Below are positions 9,332-18,366 of a stretch of DNA of 64,000 bases, one piece after another (the stretch's first letter is position 1; each line of letters starts with the position of its first letter). The notes beneath the pieces are model-generated. The model saw only the letters and a program-made list of their open reading frames with translations. It did not search any database and was not told where the DNA came from. The stretch is from Polynucleobacter sp. JS-JIR-II-b4 (lineage in GTDB: Bacteria > Pseudomonadota > Gammaproteobacteria > Burkholderiales > Burkholderiaceae). The stretch is taken from assembly GCF_018687815.1 (NCBI RefSeq), contig NZ_CP061306.1, positions 310,001 to 374,000 of the forward strand, given 5' to 3'. A program made the translations under genes and the position numbers.

Positions 9332-9570
9332 GTTCGGCAACATGAAATTAGCGGCATTAAGATTCTAAAAGGCCGGAATTGGGCTGAAAAGCGTGTTTGA
9401 GCGGGGAATTTTGCTAAAATCGTCCACTTAGTATTAAGTATTTTAAGTATTAAAACTTATTTTTTTAAATTGAAGACAGGTTACTAGCCTTCTGAAAATA
9501 TCGGCAATATCTTAATTAATTAAACCTTACGCACTTTTACTTCATTAGCACTTATTTTTTAATTTAACCC
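9332..9570. other. AT-rich intergenic leader before the wzb-wza-wzc genes
   Basis: 239 bp without a convincing gene. It contains clustered direct repeats of AGTATTAA/AAGTATTT type around 9430-9455 and several long A/T tracts, and probably holds the promoter of the 9571-14443 operon. I cannot fix -35 and -10 boxes with confidence. Confidence 0.5.
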
Positions 9571-10053
9571 ATGTTCAAAATAAAACTGCGCCATTATTGG
9601 AATCGCTTTTGCGAGTTAGGCAATGCTCCTAGTAGCAGTCCCTCGTCCAAAAGAAATTCATTTCGCAGTGGTTTTCAGCGCTCAGTTTGGGCGTTTATTT
9701 TTCTATTTGGGTATCTAGTGCTTGCATCAAAGCGGCTTTATGGTGCGAAAGCCTCCATGAATAACAATGGTATTTATCTGCTTCTATTGTTTGGAATGAT
9801 TGCAGCCGGAATGGGAGCCTTTTTTGCACCCAGAATTTCTGCTTTTATTCACTCACAATCATTATCGGGGCGCCGTGAGAAGTCGAGTAAATCTCGCCAG
9901 TCATCAAGGTCGCAGTCGGGGCGTCGACATCACCGCGAAAGATCCTCTGGAGGTAGTAGCAATCAAGGTCACCAAACAGAGACAGTCGATTCAGCATCAG
10001 AATTGAGTCAAGCTGCAAGCTCAGACTCCACCCACTCTGGACGATCAAATTAA
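9571..10053 (+). CDS. Unknown two-TM protein with Ser/Arg-rich tail
   Basis: I do not recognise this 160-residue protein. It has a basic, Ser-rich N-terminus, two hydrophobic segments (about residues 38-53 and 68-92) and then a long low-complexity cytosol-type tail with many Ser, Arg, His and Gln residues (for example R-R-E-K-S-S-K-S and G-R-R-H-H-R-E-R). Its TAA overlaps the ATG of the wzb-like phosphatase (TAATG), so it belongs to the export-machine operon. The basic, hydroxyl-rich tail could be a target of the phosphatase/kinase pair, but that is a guess. It could also be a fast-evolving accessory protein of the Wza-Wzc complex. Confidence 0.65.
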   Translation: MFKIKLRHYWNRFCELGNAPSSSPSSKRNSFRSGFQRSVWAFIFLFGYLVLASKRLYGAKASMNNNGIYLLLLFGMIAAGMGAFFAPRISAFIHSQSLSGRREKSSKSRQSSRSQSGRRHHRERSSGGSSNQGHQTETVDSASELSQAASSDSTHSGRSN

Positions 10054-10511
10054 TGGCGTTTCGGATTATGACCGTCTGTACTGCAAACATTTGTAGAAGC
10101 CCCGTAGCTCAAATTTTTTTATCTCGCTTTTTGCATCATTTACCCGTAGAAGTACATTCGGCTGGAACTTTAGCAATCACAGGAAATTACGCTGACCAAA
10201 CAATGCAAGCTTTACTCAGAGATAAGGGGTACTCTCATATTAATGACCATCGCTCGCAAGCTTTGATGCCTTCGCTCATTAGTAAATACGATCTACTCTT
10301 GTGCATGGAGGATGCGCATTTGAATTGGATTACGCAGCGCAGTCCCGTTGCAACTGCTAAGGTGAAATTATTGGGGCATTGGGATAATAAGAGGCAGGTG
10401 TCTGATCCAATTGGGCAAGAACGTGCCGAGTATGAGCGCTCTGTAGAGGAAATCGAGTATCTCTCTACTCAGTGGGCAAAAAAATTGATTGATTTAGGGG
10501 TGTGCGTATGA
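10053..10511 (+). CDS. wzb: Low-molecular-weight protein-tyrosine phosphatase (Wzb/Etp type)
   Basis: 152 residues, the normal length for this family. It carries the phosphate-binding loop C-x5-R near the N-terminus (C9-T-A-N-I-C-R15-S-P) and the late D-P general-acid motif (S-D-P-I-G). Enzymes of this type remove phosphate from the tyrosine-rich tail of the Wzc autokinase, and cycling of that phosphorylation is needed for polymer assembly. The order phosphatase, Wza, Wzc follows the E. coli wza-wzb-wzc set with the first two swapped. The start is coupled to the upstream gene (TAATG) and the stop overlaps the wza start (ATGA). Confidence 0.93.
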   Translation: MAFRIMTVCTANICRSPVAQIFLSRFLHHLPVEVHSAGTLAITGNYADQTMQALLRDKGYSHINDHRSQALMPSLISKYDLLLCMEDAHLNWITQRSPVATAKVKLLGHWDNKRQVSDPIGQERAEYERSVEEIEYLSTQWAKKLIDLGVCV

Positions 10512-11635
10512 AACGAGGATTGATCCTTTGGACCATCCTACTGATGTTGAGTATCTCTGGTTGTACGTTCCTACCAGGAATGTCTTCGCACTACTTTGCC
10601 CCTGAAGTAGTGGATGAGGGCCCCACTGAAGCGCCGTATACATTAGTGCGTATTACTCCCTCATTTTTAGATAATATGAATGGTGTTCAAGCGGCGCGCA
10701 ATAAAAAGCCCGCAGGTGTTGGCCCATTTAATCCGCCTGCTTCTGACGTTTATAAGCTTGGCCCACAAGATGTATTACGCATTTTTGTTTGGGGCAATCC
10801 TGATTTAACTCCAGTGATCAATACTGCTACTGGTAGTAATGTGGCTAGCTCGCCGGCAGGAAGAACCATTAATGAAAATGGTGATGTCTTTTTCCCAATG
10901 GTTGGTGAGATCCATGCTGCTGACATGACGATTTCTCAGTTTCGAAAAGTGCTGACTCAGAAATTAAGTAAGTACATTAAAGACCCCCAAATTGACGTAG
11001 ACGTTGCAGGGTTTCGGAGTCAAAAAGTCTTTATCTCAGGAGAAGTCAAGGTACCTGGCATTATTCCTGTGACAGATCAGCCTCTACGTATTACTGATGC
11101 TATTGGTTTAGCGGGTGGACTCACTCCAGAGGCAGATCTTTATAACCTAGTGCTCACACGTGGCAAGGTGAGTGCCCAGATTGACCTAGACCGTATTTAT
11201 TACGGTGGAGATACCTCGGCTAATTTATTGCTACAACACGGGGATGTCTTAGGGGTACCAGATCGTAATGTGCGCAAAATCTTTGTCTTGGGCGAAGTGG
11301 GTAATGCGAATGGTGTCAATCAATCTCGTTCCTACATCATGCGTCGAGGCAGGATGAGTTTGGCGGAAGTTTTATCTGATGCTGGTGGAACCAACCCCTT
11401 CTCTTCAGCCTCAAATAAAGTGTATGTCATGCGCGCTGATGAAAATGGAGATCCGATTATTTATCACTTAGCCGCAAGAGACCCTGTAGCCATGGTGATG
11501 GCTGACCAGTTTGAAATGCGCCCACGCGATGTAGTCTTTGTATCGCCGACTGATATGGTTGAAATCGGCCGCTTCATAGGTCAGTTTTTTCCTCTGACCT
11601 CCGCAGTTCAGACTGTCAAAGCAACCCCCTTTTAA
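10508..11635 (+). CDS. wza: Polysaccharide export outer-membrane lipoprotein Wza
   Basis: The octameric outer-membrane channel of Wzx/Wzy-dependent capsule export. From the ATG at 10508 (ATGA overlap with the phosphatase, AGGGG 7 bases upstream) it is 375 residues with a signal peptide and lipobox I-S-G-C (C19). A GTG two codons earlier is possible. The Poly_export domain shows Y-K-L-G-P-Q-D-V-L-R-I at about residues 79-89. SLBB domains follow, with K-V-F-I-S-G-E-V-K-V-P-G and I-T-D-A-I-G-L-A-G-G-L, then a second unit with V-L-G-E-V-G and L-A-E-V-L-S-D-A-G-G. The neighbouring Wzc is its inner-membrane partner. Confidence 0.94.
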   Translation: MKRGLILWTILLMLSISGCTFLPGMSSHYFAPEVVDEGPTEAPYTLVRITPSFLDNMNGVQAARNKKPAGVGPFNPPASDVYKLGPQDVLRIFVWGNPDLTPVINTATGSNVASSPAGRTINENGDVFFPMVGEIHAADMTISQFRKVLTQKLSKYIKDPQIDVDVAGFRSQKVFISGEVKVPGIIPVTDQPLRITDAIGLAGGLTPEADLYNLVLTRGKVSAQIDLDRIYYGGDTSANLLLQHGDVLGVPDRNVRKIFVLGEVGNANGVNQSRSYIMRRGRMSLAEVLSDAGGTNPFSSASNKVYVMRADENGDPIIYHLAARDPVAMVMADQFEMRPRDVVFVSPTDMVEIGRFIGQFFPLTSAVQTVKATPF

Positions 11636-11654
11636 AAGTAAGCAGGCTCTATTC

Positions 11655-14024
11655 ATGAACACTGAAGTTAATTCAAACGGACAGCCCAATCAAAATGATA
11701 GTGGCGCACGTTTGATTCAAGAAGAGTCTCATGGCATTTCAATAGTAGAAATTGTTGAGAACGTTTATTTTTTTCGGTGGTTCTTTTTTGCCACCTTTGC
11801 GCTCATTACTTCCTTTGCTATTTTGTATGCGCTCTTTTCTCCCCCAATCTACAGAGCCGACACCCTCATTCAAGTGGAGGAGAAAAAAAGCGCTAGCTTA
11901 GGTGCTCTGAAAGATCTGACGAATGCGTTAGGGAGTGGCGGCAGCTCACCCGTTTTAGGGGAGATCGAGATTATCCGGTCCCGCACGGTGATTGGAGAGG
12001 CGGTAGAAGCGCTGAAAGCCAATATTAGCGTTAGCGTAGATAACCGCTTACCTATTGTAGGTGGTTGGCTTTCCCGTATTCTGAGTAAAGGCTCGGATGG
12101 CTTGGCGACTCCTTTATGGGGCGGTAGTTCTATAGCTTGGGGTGGCGAAAATTTAAAAATTGGGCGCATGGTTGTTCCGCCTAATATGTATGGTGAACCT
12201 TTTTATTTAACAATCGAGCCTGACCAATCTTGGAATTTGAGGGGTAGAGATGGCTCCAGCATTTTGACGGGCCAAGGTTTGAATACTGAGGCAGTCAGTG
12301 AAGATAAGAATTATTCACTCATGCTGGATCAATTCAAAGCCCGCCCGGGAACCGTATTCAAGTTAGTCGTCTATTCACCTCAATTGTTTATTTTAGATGT
12401 CCTTGATTACATCACTGCCGCTGAAACGAAGCGTCAATCAAGCATTATCAGAGTAACCTACGAAAGTTCTGATTCCCAGTACGCAGCAGGAATGTTGCGT
12501 GCGATTGCCGATGCTTATGTTGGGCAAAATATTAGCCGGCGCTCAGAAGAGTCGCAGAAAAGTTTAGCGTTTCTGAATAAAGAATTACCGCGCTTGAAGG
12601 CTGAATTAGAGGCGAACGAAGAGACTCTGAGTGAATATCGTCGCCAAAATAAATCGGTTGATATTCCGGGTGAGATTAAAGAATTGCTCACCCAAACAAC
12701 AAATATTGAAAAAGCCCGCCTTGAATTGGAGTTAAAGCGTAAGGAGTATCAGACGCGTTATCAGCCCGATCACCCATTACTTAAAGGCGTGAACTTCCAA
12801 TTAGCTCAAATTCAAACTCAAACTGGGCAGATGAATAAGGAAATTTCTAGTCTGCCTCAAGTTCAGCAAGACTATATTCGTAAAGAGCGAGATGTGGTCG
12901 TAAATAATCAGTTGTACGTCTCATTACTCAATAACGCCCAGCAACTTCAAATTGCTAAAGCGGGAACGATTGGCAATGTATATGTAGTGGATCCACCCGT
13001 CGCCCCTGAAATACCCTCTCGACCAGTCAAGCCTTTAGTGGTCGCTATTGGCGCACTCCTAGGACTTGTTTTAGGCTTTGTTGTTTGCCAGCTATTAGCT
13101 TTCTTATCGGGTGTTGTTAGAGATCCGAAAAAATTGGAGCAAGAGGTTGGCTTAAGTACTTTTGCAATTTTGCCGGTTGCTCAGGAGCAGATCGACATCA
13201 TTGATGAAACCGATGATCAAGCGGTGTTTATGCTTTCTAAAGAAAGGCCTACTGCTATTCCAGTGGAGGCATTGCGTGCACTGCGAACCTCTACATTATT
13301 TGCACTTTCCGAGAAGCCTCGCTCTAAAGTTATTCTGATCACTTCAGCGGTACCCTCCCAAGGAAAATCGTTTATTTCGGCTAACCTTGCTTATCTATTG
13401 GCATCTACGGATAAACGCGTGCTCCTAATTGAGGCTGACGTGCGCAGAGCTTCACTGCACCGCTATATTGCTTTTGGTAAAGATGACCCAGGCTTAACAA
13501 GCGTTCTAAGGGATAAACATAGCGTAGATACCGTCATTTTGAGTAATGTCTACGAAAAATTAGATTTTCTACCGGCTGGCTTAACCGTAAAGAATCCTGG
13601 CGACATGCTTTCATCCGATGCCATGATTGAGTTAATTAATACCATGGCTGAACGCTATGATTATGTGGTGATCGACTCACCACCGCTTTTACCAGTAAAC
13701 GATGCAAGATCATTAGCACGGGCCGCGGATGTAACCCTTTTTGTGGCACGTCAAAATATGACTTCGATCGCTGAGATTCGGGAAGCGATAGAGATTTTTG
13801 AAAAGGGTGGCTCAAAGATTGATGGTCTCATTTTTAATGGCTTTATTCCCTCACAGATTCGTTATGGCTATAACTACGGTTACGGCTACCGTAACTATGG
13901 TTTATATGGCCGATATGCAAGCTATGGCGGAAAATATGGACGTAAATACGGGCAATCGTATGATTCTCAAAAGGAATATCGTTACAAGGATTACGGTACA
14001 AAAGATACCAAAGCTAAAAAATGA
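11655..14024 (+). CDS. wzc: Wzc-like polysaccharide co-polymerase and tyrosine autokinase
   Basis: A 789-residue inner-membrane protein that controls chain length and export and phosphorylates its own tyrosines. Visible in order: a Wzz domain with TM1 (about residues 38-60); a long periplasmic part with coiled coil; the Pro-rich segment P-S-R-P-V-K-P before TM2 (about 458-485); and a BY-kinase domain. Walker A is S-A-V-P-S-Q-G-K-S (about 560-570), and Walker B is Y-V-V-I-D-S-P-P. Walker A' reads L-L-I-E-A-D-V-R-R, with Glu where family members usually have Asp. The C-terminal 50 residues are extremely Tyr/Gly/Arg-rich with about 18 tyrosines, the expected autophosphorylation cluster. The stop overlaps the next start (ATGA). 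Confidence 0.94.
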   Translation: MNTEVNSNGQPNQNDSGARLIQEESHGISIVEIVENVYFFRWFFFATFALITSFAILYALFSPPIYRADTLIQVEEKKSASLGALKDLTNALGSGGSSPVLGEIEIIRSRTVIGEAVEALKANISVSVDNRLPIVGGWLSRILSKGSDGLATPLWGGSSIAWGGENLKIGRMVVPPNMYGEPFYLTIEPDQSWNLRGRDGSSILTGQGLNTEAVSEDKNYSLMLDQFKARPGTVFKLVVYSPQLFILDVLDYITAAETKRQSSIIRVTYESSDSQYAAGMLRAIADAYVGQNISRRSEESQKSLAFLNKELPRLKAELEANEETLSEYRRQNKSVDIPGEIKELLTQTTNIEKARLELELKRKEYQTRYQPDHPLLKGVNFQLAQIQTQTGQMNKEISSLPQVQQDYIRKERDVVVNNQLYVSLLNNAQQLQIAKAGTIGNVYVVDPPVAPEIPSRPVKPLVVAIGALLGLVLGFVVCQLLAFLSGVVRDPKKLEQEVGLSTFAILPVAQEQIDIIDETDDQAVFMLSKERPTAIPVEALRALRTSTLFALSEKPRSKVILITSAVPSQGKSFISANLAYLLASTDKRVLLIEADVRRASLHRYIAFGKDDPGLTSVLRDKHSVDTVILSNVYEKLDFLPAGLTVKNPGDMLSSDAMIELINTMAERYDYVVIDSPPLLPVNDARSLARAADVTLFVARQNMTSIAEIREAIEIFEKGGSKIDGLIFNGFIPSQIRYGYNYGYGYRNYGLYGRYASYGGKYGRKYGQSYDSQKEYRYKDYGTKDTKAKK

Positions 14025-14443
14025 TTTTACAAAGACCTCAGTGGATAAATAACCGCTATTTTTTGATTGCTGCGATCTTTTATGCGGCAATGTTTATTCT
14101 TGCCTCAATGCACGTCTTGGAAAGTTCTTTGATATGGACTTTTAACGACAAACTTTTACATTTTGTAGCCTATTTTTTCTTGACTATCATGGTGTATTTG
14201 GGATTACGCGGGAGCCCCATTGGCGAGTTTTTGTTGCCAAGAGTGTTATGGTGCTTCGGTCTTGTTTCAGGGGCTGGAGCGCTTGATGAGTTTGCGCAAT
14301 ACTTTGTCGGTAGAGATGCAAGCTTTGATGATTGGTTGGCCGATACAGCCGCAGTCATTATTGCCCTCATGATAATCTTGCTCGGATATATAAGCCTAAA
14401 AGCTTTCAGACCAGACCCTATATCAGAGGATGATGATGAATAA
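14021..14443 (+). CDS. VanZ-like membrane protein
   Basis: A 140-residue protein with four hydrophobic segments and the VanZ-family hallmarks: D-K-L-L-H-F-V-A-Y in the second helix region, D-E-F-A-Q-Y-F and D-D-W-L-A-D-T near the third and fourth. VanZ-like proteins often occur in polysaccharide loci but their biochemical role is unclear. The start overlaps wzc as ATGA, so it is part of the same operon. Confidence 0.85.
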   Translation: MILQRPQWINNRYFLIAAIFYAAMFILASMHVLESSLIWTFNDKLLHFVAYFFLTIMVYLGLRGSPIGEFLLPRVLWCFGLVSGAGALDEFAQYFVGRDASFDDWLADTAAVIIALMIILLGYISLKAFRPDPISEDDDE

Positions 14444-14504
14444 GGGTCAACAACTTTCGTCATGTCCTTTGCTAGACCCCTCTGCAGAAGGTCAATAGAT
14501 TATT

Positions 14505-15599
14505 ATGTTTGAAGGTGAAATCCTAAGCACTTTCTTAGCTGGCATGCTTACTAGCATCCTAGTATTATTAGTCATTACCCACACAAGAGAAATTCATGAG
14601 GTGTGGACCTCGGGACCAAAAGAGGCGATTCAAAAAATGCATGCAGGTGCTGTGCCTCGTATTGGTGGAATAGGTATTCTTCTGGGAATGGGAGTAATGG
14701 TTGTGGTTTACCGACCCATTAACTCCATAGTCTTCTCGACCTTCATTGCGTCTAGCTTTATTTTTGCGATTGGATTTGCGGAAGACTTGAGTAACAAGAT
14801 AAAAGTGTCTTGGCGTTTATTGCTTACTTTTATACCGGGTATTTTTATCGCAGTAAATTCAGGTATTTATCTAACCCATTTTGGTTGGGGGTGGATAGAT
14901 TCATTGCTTTCCATTCAGTTTTTAGCAATTGGTTTTACTGCTTTCGCCCTTGCAGGAGTTAGCCATGCTTTTAATATGATTGACGGTTTGAATGGCTTAG
15001 TAAGTTTCACTAGTTTATGGATTTTAGGAGCTTATTTAAGTCTGGGATTTTATTATGACGATCTTCTAATTGTGCATATGTGTCTACTTCTGGCTGCCCC
15101 AATTCTAGGATTTTTGCTATTTAACTGGCCCTTAGGAAAATGCTTCTTAGGTGATGGAGGGGCATACCTGATCGGATTCTTCTTGGCATTTATTGGGGTG
15201 CTTTTAGCTGAGCGCCATTTGGTAATCTCACCCTTTGCACCATTGCTCATTTGCTCCTACCCAATTATTGAAGTTTTATATTCGAGTGTGCGCCGAATCT
15301 TAAAAGGTCGTAACTCTGGTGCTCCAGATAATCAACACTTACACCAACTCTTTAAATTTAGATTGATTAAGCCTCTGCTGAAAAAGCACAATCTTCAGAC
15401 AGTGATTATCAATTCAATCACAGGCTTTGCTATTAGTTTGATTTGCTCGCCATTTTTGGTTTTGGCTGTTCTTTTTAAAACAGATCAAAATGTTCTGATT
15501 GGTCTATTTTTAATTGAGTTTTTTCTATACAGATTTCTATATAGATTTTTAGTTAACTCTAATGTGGAGCTTAAAGCCATAGTTAAGTCTTTTAAATAG
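14505..15599 (+). CDS. WecA-like undecaprenyl-phosphate sugar-phosphate transferase
   Basis: A second MraY/WecA-family enzyme (364 residues) with the expected polytopic layout. Motifs: F-A-E-D-L-S-N in the first cytosolic loop, H-A-F-N-M-I-D-G-L-N-G-L, L-G-D-G-G-A-Y-L-I-G and Q-H-L-H-Q. It probably places the first sugar-1-phosphate of the repeat on undecaprenyl phosphate. It follows the Wzc/VanZ genes by 61 bp and precedes the flippase, which makes it a good candidate for the initiator of this locus, in competition with the monotopic enzyme at 28022. It is clearly paralogous to the gene at 2066. Confidence 0.9.
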   Translation: MFEGEILSTFLAGMLTSILVLLVITHTREIHEVWTSGPKEAIQKMHAGAVPRIGGIGILLGMGVMVVVYRPINSIVFSTFIASSFIFAIGFAEDLSNKIKVSWRLLLTFIPGIFIAVNSGIYLTHFGWGWIDSLLSIQFLAIGFTAFALAGVSHAFNMIDGLNGLVSFTSLWILGAYLSLGFYYDDLLIVHMCLLLAAPILGFLLFNWPLGKCFLGDGGAYLIGFFLAFIGVLLAERHLVISPFAPLLICSYPIIEVLYSSVRRILKGRNSGAPDNQHLHQLFKFRLIKPLLKKHNLQTVIINSITGFAISLICSPFLVLAVLFKTDQNVLIGLFLIEFFLYRFLYRFLVNSNVELKAIVKSFK

Positions 15600-15736
15600 A
15601 AGAACTTATAAAAACTAACAATAATTAGTTCGAAAATTTTTTATTAGCACTATTACTAGTTTTAATAAAGGCTTGATAGCCAATTTTTGCAAAGTCAAGT
15701 TCAATATTTTTATCCAAATTAAATAAGTTCATCAGA

Positions 15737-17125
15737 TTGAAAATAAGAGACATTCTCTATCTAGCTCGGCTGACCCTACATGTTGAGGAAACTAAGGGTG
15801 ATCGCCATAAAGAGCGATATAGATTGGCTAGAGTTGCTGCAATAAGCAATCTATTCTATAAAATTTCATTAATGGTTGTAATGATTTTCTCGGTTCGAAT
15901 GACGCTTTTGTATTTGGGTGTAGAGCGTTATGGAATTTGGTTGACAATTTCTAGTTTGGTTGGGATATTAAATATTTTTGATTTAGGGGTTGGAAATGCA
16001 TTAATTAATAGAGTTGCATCCGCATCCTCTAGAGTTAATAATAAAAAATTATGCAATATTATTAGTGGCGGATTATTCACATTAGGCCTTATTTCGTTTG
16101 CTGTCGGGATCTTATTTTATCTAGTGGTTGCTTTTGTGCCTTGGCATAGCCTTCTTAAAATTGATAATCAATTAATCTACCTAGAGACCTACGCAACTAT
16201 AAAAACTTTTGTATTAATGTTTGCACTTACCATGTTTACAGAGGGGGTGAATAAAGTTTTTTATGGAATGCAACGAATATATGAGGCTAATATAATGCGC
16301 ATTATTGGCGCATTTTTGACTTTGCCCTTTATTTGGTTTGCAATCAAGCTAAATGCAGGTATGCCCTATCTGCTGGTGGCAAGCATGTCTGGAGCTATAG
16401 TTGCAAATTTAGTGCTAATGGGATTATTGTTCTTGCGAAAGCAATTTTCACTAGAAAATCTATTCCTGAATTCAAGAATTGAGATGCCTCATCTTTTTAA
16501 GATGGGCGGACTATTTTTCTTCCTGCAAATGGGATCAATAGTAGTTTATGGGGCGGATAATCTAATTATTGCCAATTTTCTTGGTGCAACTTCTGTCGCA
16601 ATTTACGGAGTGGTGCAAAAGATGTTTCAATTTACTAGTCAATCTTGTTTGGTTGTTAATAGTGGCCTTTGGCCTGCATATGCCAATGCAAAAGAGCATG
16701 GAGACAGCATTTTTATAAGGCATACATTAATAAAATCAATTCTTTTGACTTTGGCTATTGCTGTAAGTATGGGATTGATACTAATCATTTTCGGCGGTTC
16801 AATAATATCGCATTGGACTAATCATGAAATAATTGTATCGGTTGCATTACTAAGTGCTTTTTGTTTTTGGTCAATAGCTGATGCGGTAGCAAACTCATTT
16901 GCTATGTTTCTCAATGGACTTTCGTTACTAAAACCTCAGATGATGGCCTTGTTTACTCTTATTTTTTTTGGGATGCCTTTAAAGATTTGGCTGGCCAGTC
17001 AATTTGGTCTTGTGGCCATGTTGACGGGTTTCACAATATTCTTCCTAGCGAACATACTCTTTTGGTACTGTTTAGTAAATAAAGAGATAATTTTTTCTAC
17101 GCTTTATGAAAAGAAATTTATATGA
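15737..17125 (+). CDS. wzx: Wzx-type lipid-linked oligosaccharide flippase
   Basis: A 462-residue polytopic protein with about 12-14 hydrophobic helices of the polysaccharide-biosynthesis/MATE-like superfamily. The amphipathic N-terminus, the L-Y-L-G-V-E-R-Y-G-I-W element after the first helix and the D-L-G-V-G-N-A motif are typical of Wzx. It should flip the undecaprenyl-linked repeat unit to the periplasmic face. The TTG start at 15737 is the best fit but its ribosome-binding site is weak, and 137 bp of AT-rich sequence precede it. The stop overlaps the aminotransferase start (ATGA), linking repeat-unit export to perosamine synthesis. Confidence 0.88.
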   Translation: MKIRDILYLARLTLHVEETKGDRHKERYRLARVAAISNLFYKISLMVVMIFSVRMTLLYLGVERYGIWLTISSLVGILNIFDLGVGNALINRVASASSRVNNKKLCNIISGGLFTLGLISFAVGILFYLVVAFVPWHSLLKIDNQLIYLETYATIKTFVLMFALTMFTEGVNKVFYGMQRIYEANIMRIIGAFLTLPFIWFAIKLNAGMPYLLVASMSGAIVANLVLMGLLFLRKQFSLENLFLNSRIEMPHLFKMGGLFFFLQMGSIVVYGADNLIIANFLGATSVAIYGVVQKMFQFTSQSCLVVNSGLWPAYANAKEHGDSIFIRHTLIKSILLTLAIAVSMGLILIIFGGSIISHWTNHEIIVSVALLSAFCFWSIADAVANSFAMFLNGLSLLKPQMMALFTLIFFGMPLKIWLASQFGLVAMLTGFTIFFLANILFWYCLVNKEIIFSTLYEKKFI

Positions 17126-18240
17126 TATTAATTCCAGTTTATAAACCTTCTTTATTTGGAAACGAAAGAAAATATGTTCTTGATTGCTTAGATTCAACAT
17201 GGATATCGTCCAAAGGTGAGTACTTAAGAAAATTTGAGGATAAATTTTCAGAAAAAATAAATGTTAATTACGCTACAACCACATCCAACGGAACGGTGGC
17301 TCTGCATCTTGCACTTCTTTCTTTAGGAATTGGTGAGGGTGATGAAGTTATAGTGCCAACACTAACTTATATAGCTTCCGTAAATGCCATTACATATACT
17401 GGAGCAAAGCCGATTTTTGTTGACTCGCTGAGTGCTACATGGCAAATGGATCCGGCGGATGTAGAAAGAAAAATTACAAATAAAACAAAGGCGATAATGG
17501 CAGTCCATTTATATGGGCATCCATGTGAAATGGATGCGATTATGAGGATCGCTAATAAGCATGGATTATTAGTAATTGAAGATGCTGCAGAAGCTTTTGG
17601 GTCAAGATATAAAAATATTCCTGTCGGAGGTATTGGACATATAGCTACCTTTAGTTTTTTTGGTAATAAAACCATCACCACCGGCGAGGGAGGCATGGTT
17701 GTTACTAACGATAAAACCTTGATTGATAGAGCAATTCACTTTAAAGGCCAGGGCTTAGCTGCACATAGGCAGTATTGGCATGACGTAATTGGCTATAACT
17801 ATCGAATGACAAATATCTGTGCGGCAATTGGGTTGGCGCAGATTGAACAGGCTGATATTTTTATTAAAAGAAAACGAGAAATTGCCGCGAGATATATTCA
17901 GGGCTTAAAGGATCTTCCTATTAAAGTTCATGAAGAGTCTCCGGATGTGTTTCATAGTTACTGGATGTTCTCAATTTTAGTTGATCCAACAAAACGAGAT
18001 GGTTTACGAGAATTTTTGCTTGAAAATGGAATCGAGACTAGACCTCTCTTTTATCCCGTTCATACAATGCCAATGTATAGCAATTCTTTTCAGTCCCATC
18101 GTGTCGCAGAGGATTTGGGCTGGAGGGGGTTAAATTTACCTAGCTATCCAAGCCTTGAGGATGATGAGATTTTATTAATTTGCAACTGCATCCGAAAATT
18201 TTTTCTTAATTCAAAATCTATCGATTTTAAAAAAAGGTGA
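17122..18240 (+). CDS. per: GDP-perosamine synthase (DegT/DnrJ/EryC1/StrS aminotransferase)
   Basis: A PLP-dependent sugar aminotransferase of 372 residues that converts GDP-4-keto-6-deoxymannose to GDP-perosamine with glutamate as amino donor. The S-F-F-G-N-K-T-I-T-T-G-E-G-G segment holds the PLP lysine (K183). The protein is strikingly like E. coli O157 Per throughout, for example L-D-S-T-W-I-S-S-K-G near the N-terminus, P-T-L-T-Y-I-A-S-V-N-A-I, and H-F-K-G-Q-G-L-A. The start overlaps wzx (ATGA). The matching N-acetyltransferase candidate is the convergent gene at 18367. The upstream enzymes (ManB/ManC, GDP-mannose 4,6-dehydratase) are not in the window, so the precursor must come from elsewhere in the genome. 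Confidence 0.88.
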   Translation: MILIPVYKPSLFGNERKYVLDCLDSTWISSKGEYLRKFEDKFSEKINVNYATTTSNGTVALHLALLSLGIGEGDEVIVPTLTYIASVNAITYTGAKPIFVDSLSATWQMDPADVERKITNKTKAIMAVHLYGHPCEMDAIMRIANKHGLLVIEDAAEAFGSRYKNIPVGGIGHIATFSFFGNKTITTGEGGMVVTNDKTLIDRAIHFKGQGLAAHRQYWHDVIGYNYRMTNICAAIGLAQIEQADIFIKRKREIAARYIQGLKDLPIKVHEESPDVFHSYWMFSILVDPTKRDGLREFLLENGIETRPLFYPVHTMPMYSNSFQSHRVAEDLGWRGLNLPSYPSLEDDEILLICNCIRKFFLNSKSIDFKKR

Positions 18241-18366
18241 GGATATAAAGCATATCAATTGATAGTTTGATTTGAGCTGGATAGTTGAATTACCTTCTCC
18301 TATAAGCATAGGGCTTATCGAATATTTCAATTAGAGGGGCTTAAATTTTCTGCCGGAGTAGAATCA

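Noticed and set aside
18302..18318. Hairpin ATAAGC/GCTTAT between the convergent aminotransferase and acetyltransferase genes
   Set aside because: Only 6 bp of AT-rich stem and no T run; too weak to call a terminator.
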